Shown piece by piece: positions 24,534-31,341 of a DNA stretch of 64,000 nt. The stretch is from Kitasatospora sp. MMS16-BH015 (lineage in GTDB: Bacteria; Actinomycetota; Actinomycetes; Streptomycetales; Streptomycetaceae): contig NZ_CP025394.1 in NCBI RefSeq assembly GCF_002943525.1, positions 4,340,001 through 4,404,000 of the forward strand. The letters are read 5' to 3'. The translations under genes and the position numbers were made by a program. Under the pieces are notes generated by a model. The model did no database searches. It had not been told where the DNA came from and was given only the letters and a program-made list of their open reading frames with translations. Every line of letters starts with the position of its first letter. The first letter of the stretch is position 1.

Positions 24534-25365
24534 TCACACCGGCGGCACCAGCTCGAAGTACCGCTCCAGCAAGCCGGGTTCACCGTGCACCAGTAGCCCG
24601 TCAGCGGATCGTCGCTGCCAGAGGAAGAGCATCAACTCCTCTGCGCTCCCAGCGAGTTCGACATCCGCAGCAGGGTCATCCGAAGCTCCCTGCTCCAGCC
24701 CGACCGACGGGCCGTCGAAGTGGACCAACCAGTCCCCCGGCCCGTCGGTGCGGCGGAAGCGGTACCGCTCGCCCTCGCCGGGCGGCGCTTCGCGCCAGGC
24801 CCGGCGGGCCGGAGCCATCACCTCGAAGACCTGCGGCACCGCATCGGCCGCCAACTCGGCAGCGATCGGCGCCGGTTCGCCGAGGATGGCCTCCGCGTCA
24901 CAGCGGTGGACGGCCGCCTCGATGGTCTGCATCCGCAGCCAGAAGCGCGCCGACTGGTCCGGCGACCAGCTCCAGACCGGCTCGGCCGCCGCCGCCACCG
25001 CCACCGCCACCGCCACCGCCACCGCCTCGAACTGCTCGGCTAGGGCGGCGGCTCCGGCCGCGAACCAGTCCGTCAGCAGCGGAGACACCCCCACCCGGTG
25101 CGGGCCGGCGCCGGGCATCGGCCAGCCGGTCAGGTCGGCGGGGAGTCCGTAGATGCTCAGGTCGGTCTCGTCCGGCGGCCCCGACAGCCGCTCCGCCAGG
25201 ATCCGGTTCACATAGCGCTGCACACCGCCCAGGTGCACCGTCAGATCAGCGGCCGACCAGCCCAGGCAAGAGCCGCACCATCGCCACCGGCTCCACGGCC
25301 AGCGCCCGCCGCGCTGCTGCCTCGAAGGCCCGCACCTCACGCCGGAAGTGGGTCACGTAGTCCAT
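24534..25365 (-). pseudogene. Mycothiol-dependent maleylpyruvate isomerase family protein, frameshifted
   Basis: The N-terminal part (25365 to about 25262) reads MDYVTHFRREVRAFEAAARR and on to VRLLPG in one frame. The rest, from WSAADLTVHLGGVQRYVNR to the stop at 24534, is in the next frame. Removing one G from the GGG at 25261-25263 (minus strand) restores a continuous 276-residue protein. That protein has the DinB-like helical bundle of mycothiol-dependent enzymes (metal His in the HLGGV segment and later HRCDAE) plus an MDMPI C-terminal domain. The real state may be a pseudogene or a sequencing error. A hexanucleotide repeat inside encodes a Val-Ala run. Confidence 0.8.
24991..25026. repeat. 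GCCACC hexanucleotide repeat inside the frameshifted enzyme gene
   Basis: Five exact GCCACC units (24994-25023) flanked by GCC triplets encode alternating Val-Ala residues on the minus strand (EAVAVAVAVAVAAAAEP). The repeat keeps frame with each unit gained or lost. Confidence 0.9.
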
Positions 25366-25584
25366 CACCCCACTCTGCCAGCACCCACCCGGAAACCTCC
25401 CGACACGACCCGGCCGACTCGATGCACCACCACCCAGCCGACTCCCTCCACCACAAGCCGAACCAGCCCAACCAGTCCAACCAGCCCAACCCGATCACCC
25501 CCGCAACGACTGGCGCACCATCAGCTTCCCGTCTCGCCGCGCCCTAGGCTCGTACCCGACCACTACCGGACCCGAAGGATCCCG

Positions 25585-26553
25585 ATGCCCTCCTCGACAG
25601 CCCAGGTCGCCACCGCCCACGCCGCCCGGTACGCCCACCACCTCGCCGAAGCCCTGGCCAAGGACCCGGCTCCCGGAGTCAGCAGCACCGTCGCCCGGGA
25701 CGGCCGCACCACCCTCGACTACCCGGGCGGGTCCTGCGTGCTCGCGCCGCTCGGCGACCAGCTCGAACTGCTCGCCACCGCGTCGAGCGGGGCCGCGCTG
25801 GAGACCGTCCGTCAGGACGTCACCGAGCGGCTGCGGGTCGAGGCGGCCGGGCAGGAGGAGCTCGGCGTCGACTGGTCCGCTCCGGTCCGAGGCGAGGAGC
25901 TGCAGATCACCCACCCGCTGGTCAGCGACTACCTGCTGACCCACTGCACCCCCGCCGACGAGATCCTCCAGGACCTGGTCGTGGAGACCCGGGAGGCCAC
26001 CGGCGGCGCCGCCGGGATGCAGATCTCACACGACGAGGGTGCGCTGCTCACCATGCTGACCCGCCTGGTCGGGGCCCGCCGGGCCGTCGAGGTGGGCGTG
26101 TTCACCGGGTACTCCTCGCTCTGCATCGCCCGCGGCCTCCCGGCCGACGGCCACCTGCTGGCCTGCGACGTCAGCGAGGAGTGGACCTCGCGCGCCAAGC
26201 CGTACTGGGAGCGGGCCAGCGTCGCCGACCGGATCGAGCTGAAGATCGGCCCGGCCCTGGACACCCTGCGCGCGCTGCCGCTGGAGGAGACCGTCGACAT
26301 CGCCTTCATCGACGCCGACAAGATCAGCTACCCGCTCTACTACGAGGAGCTGGTCCCGCGGCTGCGCCCCGGCGGCCTGATCGTGCTGGACAACGTCTTC
26401 CTGGCCGGCGGCGCCCTCGACCCGGCCTGCGACCAGCCGCACCAGGTGGCCATGCGTGAGCTCAACGACCTGATCGCCGCCGACCCCCGGGTCGAGTCGG
26501 TCATGCTGCCCGTCCGCGACGGCGTCACCCTCGCCCGCAAGCGCACCGGCTGA
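25585..26553 (+). CDS. Fusion of DUF2218 domain and class I O-methyltransferase
   Basis: The 322-residue protein has two parts. Residues 1-95 match the DUF2218 pattern: ARYAHHLAEALAKD, then TLDYPGGSCVLAPLGDQLEL, ending ELGVDWSAP. Residues about 110-322 are an O-methyltransferase of the caffeoyl-CoA/catechol type. This has HDEGALLTMLTRLVGARRAV leading into the SAM motif EVGVFTGYSSLCIARGLP, acidic CDVSEEW, metal site FIDADKISYPLYYEELVPRL, and GGLIVLDNVFLAG. GAAGGA precedes the ATG. DUF2218 proteins usually stand alone, so the fusion is unusual. The substrate is unknown. Confidence 0.85.
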   Translation: MPSSTAQVATAHAARYAHHLAEALAKDPAPGVSSTVARDGRTTLDYPGGSCVLAPLGDQLELLATASSGAALETVRQDVTERLRVEAAGQEELGVDWSAPVRGEELQITHPLVSDYLLTHCTPADEILQDLVVETREATGGAAGMQISHDEGALLTMLTRLVGARRAVEVGVFTGYSSLCIARGLPADGHLLACDVSEEWTSRAKPYWERASVADRIELKIGPALDTLRALPLEETVDIAFIDADKISYPLYYEELVPRLRPGGLIVLDNVFLAGGALDPACDQPHQVAMRELNDLIAADPRVESVMLPVRDGVTLARKRTG

Positions 26554-26627
26554 CCCAACTGCCCAGCTGACCAGCACCGGCCGGCCGGCACCGACCGGCC
26601 AAGGCCGGCTGACCAGGCCCGCCCCGG

Positions 26628-27572
26628 TCAGCCGACCGCGCCCACCAGGCCGGCCGCAGCCTCGACGAACGCCCGCACCCGGGCGGTCGCCCGCTCGGCC
26701 GGCCACATCAGCCCCCACTCGACCGACGGCGCGTCCCGCAGCGGCACGTAGGCGATGTCCGGCCGCGCGTAGTACCGCCGGGCGTGGCCACCAACCGCCA
26801 ACAGCCCCTGCCCGGCTCCCACCAGCGTCAACGCCTCGTGGAACGTCCCCGCCACCGGCCCCGACCCAACCCCGGTGCCGCCCTCCCCAGCCTCAGCCTC
26901 AGCCCCAGCCCCGACCCCGGCCCCGGCCCCGAGCAGCCCCGCTCCCTGCCCGGCCAGCCGCACCAACGGCACCCCGGCCAACTCCGCCACCGAAACCCCC
27001 CACGAAGCCTCGGCAGCCGCCACCCCCGCACCCCGATCGGCGAACGGGTGCGTCACCGGCACCGCCAGCAGCTGCGCCTCCCGCACCAGGGGCCGCCCGC
27101 ACGCGATCCCGGGCTCCGCCGCAGCCAGCACCCCGAGCCCCAACTCGACCTCGCCCGAGCGCAGCCAGGGCAGCAACTCGGCCGGCTGCGCCTCCCGGAT
27201 CCGCACCTCGCACCCGGGAGCCCGCTCCCGGAACGCCTCCACCGCCCCGATCACCAACTGCCCGGCCGCCGCGCCGACGAAGGCCACCTCCAGCCGTCCG
27301 TCCAAACCCCGTCCGGCAGCCACCGCCCGCTCCACGGCCGTACCGACGGCCGACCAGGCAGGGGCCAGCTCCTCCACCAACCGGCGCCCCACCGGCGTGA
27401 GTTCGACCACCCGGCTGGTCCGCCGGAACAGCGGTACGCCGACCCGGCGCTCGACCTTGCGGATGGTCTGGCTGACGTTCGCGGTGGACACGTGCAGCCG
27501 CTCGGCCGTCCGCCCGAAGTGCAGCTCCTCCGCGAGCGCCAGCAGCGCCTCCACCTCGTGCCGCTCCAACAC
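26628..27572 (-). CDS. LysR family transcriptional regulator
   Basis: The 314-residue protein has an N-terminal LysR winged helix-turn-helix (LEELHFGRTAERLHV pattern, with STANVSQTIRKVERRVGVPL as recognition part). A periplasmic-binding-like effector domain follows, with LEVAFVGAAAGQLVIGAVEAF and DIAYVPLRDAPSVEWGLMW. A low-complexity insertion (GAGAGVGAGAEAEAGEGG) near residue 220 is unusual for the fold. The GTG start follows GAGGGG. It is divergent from the SnoaL-like gene, which is its likely target. Confidence 0.9.
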   Translation of the reverse strand: MLERHEVEALLALAEELHFGRTAERLHVSTANVSQTIRKVERRVGVPLFRRTSRVVELTPVGRRLVEELAPAWSAVGTAVERAVAAGRGLDGRLEVAFVGAAAGQLVIGAVEAFRERAPGCEVRIREAQPAELLPWLRSGEVELGLGVLAAAEPGIACGRPLVREAQLLAVPVTHPFADRGAGVAAAEASWGVSVAELAGVPLVRLAGQGAGLLGAGAGVGAGAEAEAGEGGTGVGSGPVAGTFHEALTLVGAGQGLLAVGGHARRYYARPDIAYVPLRDAPSVEWGLMWPAERATARVRAFVEAAAGLVGAVG

Positions 27573-27711
27573 CCCGACCCCTCATCGTTAAGCCCTGATT
27601 CACGATCCTGGCGCAGACGACCGTTGTTCACCAGCCACGCCCCCGGCAGAGTGATCAGTGACGGCAGCCCCACCCGCAACTCACCGCCACCGAAGCACCC
27701 TTGGAGCGATC

Positions 27712-28221
27712 ATGGCCCAGCACGCCCTCTCCGCGCTCGCTGCCCACCCCGGCGACACCGCCGCGACTCTCGCCGAGCTGCGCGCCCGCGCCGAGATCAC
27801 CGACGCGCTGTACCGCTTCGCCCTGGGCCAGGACCTCAAGGACGCCGAGCTCTTCGCCTCGGCCTTCACCCCCGACGCCGAGCTCGACTTCCGTCCGGCG
27901 GCCGCCCGTTGGGGCGCCGAGCCGCCCCTGATGGTCGGTCGGGACTTCATCGTCTCCACCATCCTCGGCATGTTCGCCGGCCGGGTGGACACCACCCATC
28001 AGGTCACCAACCCCCGGATCCGCATCGAGGGCGACACCGCCCAGCTGACCGCCCTGGTCGAGGCCCAGCACCTGCTCACCGCCGACCCCACCGTGCACGC
28101 CCTGCTCAAGAACCCGTACGAGGTCGAGCTCCACCGCGACGGTGCCCGCTGGCTGATCCACCGGCTGCGGATCCGCAACACCTGGTACACCGGCGACCCG
28201 ACCGCCATCTTCGGCGGCTGA
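27712..28221 (+). CDS. SnoaL-like/NTF2-fold protein
   Basis: The 169-residue protein has an NTF2-like cone fold: helix ITDALYRFALGQDLKDAELF, then FTPDAELDFRPAAARWG, IRIEGDTAQLTALVEAQHLL and ELHRDGARWLIHRLRIRNTW. Such proteins include polyketide cyclases, dehydratases and small-molecule-binding proteins. GGAG lies six bases before the ATG. It is divergent from a LysR gene, a common arrangement for an inducible enzyme. Confidence 0.8.
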   Translation: MAQHALSALAAHPGDTAATLAELRARAEITDALYRFALGQDLKDAELFASAFTPDAELDFRPAAARWGAEPPLMVGRDFIVSTILGMFAGRVDTTHQVTNPRIRIEGDTAQLTALVEAQHLLTADPTVHALLKNPYEVELHRDGARWLIHRLRIRNTWYTGDPTAIFGG

Positions 28222-28241
28222 AAGTAGCGTTCAGTCTCAGA

Positions 28242-28277
28242 TCATTGCAATGACCCGCCTTCTCTTCATTGCATTAC
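28242..28277. promoter_or_regulatory. Palindrome TCATTGCAATGA with adjacent near-copy
   Basis: A perfect 12-base palindrome, TCATTGCAATGA (28242-28253), is followed 12 bases later by a partial copy, TCATTGCATTAC (28266-28277). It lies in an AT-rich 212-base gap between the SnoaL-like and DUF4097 genes. The shape suggests an operator or a tandem transcription-factor site for the DUF4097 gene. The binding protein is unknown. Confidence 0.5.
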
Positions 28278-28433
28278 CCATCAGATCACCGCAACGATTT
28301 CCCACCATCTACCTGCAAGGACAGTCTCAATGCGCAACGAGATGATTGCCAGACCAGTGAATGCAACGTAGCGTTTCCTTCATCAGAAACGACGGGCCGA
28401 CCAAGCGCCCGCCGCCGGAGAAGGAGCAGCACG

Positions 28434-29105
28434 ATGCAGCAGTTCACCACCCCCACCCCGGTCACCGCCCTCCTGACCATCCCGGTCGGACGGGTGCGCC
28501 TGGTCGCCGGCGACCGCAGCGACACCACCGTCGAGGTCCGCCCGGCGAACGGCGCCAAGCGCCGCGACGTCCAGGCCGCCGAGCAGATCGAGATCAGCTA
28601 CCTCGACGGCGTGCTGCGGATCGCCGCCCCGCCCGCCGAGCACCCGCTGCTCGGCGACTCCGGCTCCGTCGAGGTCACCGTGCAGCTGCCGGCCGGCTCT
28701 CGCGTCGAAGCCGCCCTGGCGGACGGCGAGTTCCGCAGCACCGGACGGCTCGGCGAGGTCGTTCTCGACGGCAGCCGCGCCACCGTCCAGCTCGACGAGA
28801 CCGCGGGCGCCCGGATCGCCGTCCAGGCCGGCTCCCTCACGGTCGGCCGCCTGGGCGGCCCCGCCGAACTCAGCACCCGCCAGGGCGACATCCTGGTCAC
28901 CGAGGCCGTCACCGGCACGGTCGTCCTGCGCACCGACGCCGGCGCGATCACGGTCGGCGCCACCGCAGGAGCCGAGGCCTCGCTCGACGCCGCCACCTCC
29001 TATGGCCGGATCGAGAACGCCCTGCGCACCAGCACGTCCGGCACTCCCGACCTGCGGATCCAGGCCACCACCGCCTACGGCGACATCACCGCCCGCAGCC
29101 TCTGA
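28434..29105 (+). CDS. DUF4097 family beta-strand repeat protein
   Basis: The 223-residue protein is built from short repeated strands (GEFRSTGRLGEVVLDGSRAT, VQAGSLTVGRLGGPAELSTR, DILVTEAVTGTVVLRTDAGA). This is the pattern of DUF4097, a right-handed beta-helix-like fold that shares the layout of putative adhesins. No signal peptide or membrane segment is seen, so it is probably cytoplasmic. AAGGAG precedes the ATG. The function is unknown. Confidence 0.82.
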   Translation: MQQFTTPTPVTALLTIPVGRVRLVAGDRSDTTVEVRPANGAKRRDVQAAEQIEISYLDGVLRIAAPPAEHPLLGDSGSVEVTVQLPAGSRVEAALADGEFRSTGRLGEVVLDGSRATVQLDETAGARIAVQAGSLTVGRLGGPAELSTRQGDILVTEAVTGTVVLRTDAGAITVGATAGAEASLDAATSYGRIENALRTSTSGTPDLRIQATTAYGDITARSL

Positions 29106-29144
29106 CCTCGAACTCGCCTTCGCCTGAAAACCGTTGGGCTCGGA

Positions 29145-29936
29145 TCAGCGGGCGAAGGCCCGCTCCTGCCGGTCGACGTACTCGGCGACGATCGCGAAGA
29201 ACCGGGCCGGGTCCTCGAACGGCAGCCCGTGCCCGCCCGGGGTCTCCAGGTACTCGGCCCCGCCGATCGCGGCGGCCAACTGCCGCTGGTGGTACGGCGG
29301 CACGATCAGATCGTCCGCACTGGCCACCACCAGAGTGGGCGCAGCGACCCGCCCCACGGCCGACCGCAGGTCCACCCGGCCGTTCAACTCGATCTGCCCG
29401 AGGATGCGTTCGTCCAGCATGTCGGTGAACCCGGCCGCCAACTCGGCGAACTGCGCCTCGTCCAGCGAGGCGAGCAGCTCGGGCCCCATCGCGGTGAGCA
29501 CCAACTCCCTTGCCAACAGCCCCTTGTCCGTGCGCAGCAGCCGATCCCACAGGTCGAACATGAACGCCTCGCGCGGCGCCGTCCGCACCCAACCAGCATG
29601 CAGCAACAGCGAATTCACCGCCTCAGGATGCCGAGCAGCCACGGCGGTGGCGACCACCGCCCCCAGCGAGTGCCCGGCCAGATGAAACCGCTCCACCCCG
29701 GCAGCCCGGGCAGTGGCGACCACCCGGTCCGCCAGCTCCGCCAGGTCGATCGGCCCGTCCACCACGGCAGTGGCCCCCGCCCCGGGCAGGTTCGGAGCGA
29801 CCACCGCGTACCGGTCACCCACCGCCTCGATCAGCCCACCCCAGTTCGAGACCGCGTCGGCCCCGGTGCCGTGCAGCACCACGAGCCCGGGGCCGGATCC
29901 GGCGACGACGTGATCGAGCAGGGCAGCACTGGTCAT
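29145..29936 (-). CDS. Alpha/beta hydrolase
   Basis: The 263-residue protein is an alpha/beta-hydrolase with oxyanion region LVVLHGTGADAVSNWG, nucleophile elbow FHLAGHSLGAVVATA (Ser near residue 94), acid candidate VVASADDLIVPPY, and catalytic His in ETPGGHGLPFEDP. GGAGG lies six bases before the ATG. Its start faces a divergent truncated frame at 30002. The substrate is unknown. Confidence 0.88.
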   Translation of the reverse strand: MTSAALLDHVVAGSGPGLVVLHGTGADAVSNWGGLIEAVGDRYAVVAPNLPGAGATAVVDGPIDLAELADRVVATARAAGVERFHLAGHSLGAVVATAVAARHPEAVNSLLLHAGWVRTAPREAFMFDLWDRLLRTDKGLLARELVLTAMGPELLASLDEAQFAELAAGFTDMLDERILGQIELNGRVDLRSAVGRVAAPTLVVASADDLIVPPYHQRQLAAAIGGAEYLETPGGHGLPFEDPARFFAIVAEYVDRQERAFAR

Positions 29937-30001
29937 GGGTCGCCTCCGAGTGAATGACTATCAGCTTCCTTATATATAGCAGAGAGCTGTTATGCCCGCC
30001 C

Positions 30002-30180
30002 ATGTTCACCGACGAAGCCACCGCCGGCCGCTGCTTCCGGTGCTCGGATGGCCTGATCGTCCGAGCACCGGGCATCCCGCACCTGGTCGAGGTCATCACT
30101 GCGCTGCTCGCGGCGAACGAATTCGCCGGAGCCTTCCACCGCATCGAGGACGAAGAGACGAAGAGCGGGACGAGGAGTAG
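30002..30180 (+). pseudogene. Truncated gene fragment ending at an inverted repeat
   Basis: From ATG 30002 about 58 codons show strong third-position G/C bias (MFTDEATAGRCFRCSDGLIV then PHLVEVITALLAANEFAGAF). The bias stops at about 30175, exactly where the inverted repeat at 30181 begins. The frame stays open afterwards only because it runs antisense through the next gene. I do not recognise the fragment. It may be the 5' end of a gene interrupted by insertion of the 30181-31333 segment. Confidence 0.4.
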
Positions 30181-30268
30181 CTGTAGGGTCTCGCGGCTCG
30201 TGTCGCAGGTCACCGTTGTGACCTTTGGTTCTCAGATCTGTCTCACCGCGTGTCGGGGTTGGTCGGTC

Positions 30269-31165
30269 TCACCACGGTGGCGGATCCCCAGGGCCAAGCT
30301 CGTCACTCGTCTTCGTCGTCGAAGTCGAGGGCGGAATGGTCCAGCGCATCATCATCTCGCCCACCTCGTCGGCTTCGAGTGTGACCGGATAGACCTGGCC
30401 GTGGGCCCGCTCACCGCGGTGCCTCATCGAGTGGTCGCCCTGGTCCCATTCGATGCCGAGTACCTGGCAGCCGCCGACCTCGATCGCACCAACGTGGAGC
30501 GGATGGTCCCACCCGGCCCGCCGGAAGCGGTGGTAGTCGGTGTGCTTGTCGACCGAGACCATGAGGCCCTTGCCGTGGAGGCGGTCGCGCCAGGCCGTGA
30601 GTTCGGCCGCGCGCACGGCTGCCTGGGCCACCGAAAGATCGAGCCACCCGTGCGGTCCGTCGACGCCGTACTGCACGATCCGCTCACCACCGAACTGCGC
30701 ATGCGCATCGTCCGCGTACCGGCCCCAGTAGAAGACGTCAGCGAGCCCGTCGGCCGGCTCGTCGTCCATGCCTGTCCACGCGTCCAGCCCAGAGGCGTCA
30801 CCGACGACCATGCCGCACCGGTCGACGGGCAGGTCACCAAGCCGTACCGGCATCGACTGTTCTGCTGTCTCGGGCCATGGGAGACCGAGGCTGATCTCCA
30901 GGGTCGCGATCGTCGGTTCCTCGTCGAACGGGGACGGAGAGGTGCTCGCCCTCACCCTCAACGGCCGGTCATCAGCGGCAGGGACCGCGACGACCTCGCA
31001 CAGCCACTCCCGAAGGTGGCCGCCTCCCGACTCCGCCGCTATCTTGGCACGCTCAGACAGGGGCTGACCCAGTTCAGGCCAGTAGTCGATCCACCCGGCC
31101 ATGCCGAGCACCAGCACACCGGACGGTGCGGTGACAGATCCCAGGTCGATGAAGGTCTCAGGCAT
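30269..31165 (-). CDS. Hypothetical protein of unknown family
   Basis: The frame encodes 298 residues with many Trp and acidic residues (SGVLVLGMAGWIDYWPELGQ; VVGDASGLDAWTGMDDEP; VDKHTDYHRFRRAGWDHPLH). The C-terminal 25 residues are Ser/Thr/Pro-rich. No signal peptide or membrane helix is visible, and I recognise no domain. Its third codon positions are less GC-biased than the neighbours, suggesting recent acquisition. The ATG at 31165 has no good binding site upstream. It lies inside the inverted-repeat-bounded segment. Confidence 0.65.
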   Translation of the reverse strand: MPETFIDLGSVTAPSGVLVLGMAGWIDYWPELGQPLSERAKIAAESGGGHLREWLCEVVAVPAADDRPLRVRASTSPSPFDEEPTIATLEISLGLPWPETAEQSMPVRLGDLPVDRCGMVVGDASGLDAWTGMDDEPADGLADVFYWGRYADDAHAQFGGERIVQYGVDGPHGWLDLSVAQAAVRAAELTAWRDRLHGKGLMVSVDKHTDYHRFRRAGWDHPLHVGAIEVGGCQVLGIEWDQGDHSMRHRGERAHGQVYPVTLEADEVGEMMMRWTIPPSTSTTKTSDELGPGDPPPW

Positions 31166-31302
31166 GCGCCGATTGTGCCGTCCCGGTACGACACAGTGAT
31201 CCGTCGGCGGGTCCTGCTACGAACGTCCAACGCTCGAGTGACGGCACCGTCTGCGAGTCTCAGGATGGTGTCGCATCCGACTCTGACCCGACATCAGACC
31301 TG

Positions 31303-31321
31303 AGATTTCGACATGAAATCT
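31303..31321 (-). terminator. Small hairpin downstream of dnaB
   Basis: AGATTTC and GAAATCT form a 7-base stem with a 5-base loop, 21 bases beyond the dnaB stop. It may terminate dnaB transcription, although it is AT-rich and short. Confidence 0.45.
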
Positions 31322-31341
31322 GAGACCCTACAGTAGCCCCG

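Larger units (their letters stand above)
30181..31333. repeat. 1.15-kb segment bounded by 12-base inverted repeats
   Basis: CTGTAGGGTCTC at 30181-30192 and its exact reverse complement at 31322-31333 bound a segment carrying one unknown gene. Imperfect similarity continues inward (TGTCG then CAGGTC on both sides) and outward (GGAGTAGC). Small hairpins lie just inside each end (30208-30223 and 31303-31321). No transposase is present, so it could be a non-autonomous element or a coincidence of two terminators. Confidence 0.5.

Noticed and set aside
29971..29978. TATATATA considered as a -10 element for the hydrolase gene
   Set aside because: No -35 hexamer lies at a fitting distance on either strand, so a promoter cannot be supported.
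30190..31303. Continuation of the plus-strand frame from 30002 through the unknown gene
   Set aside because: Coding bias ends at about 30175; the remainder is antisense to the minus-strand gene at 30269-31165.
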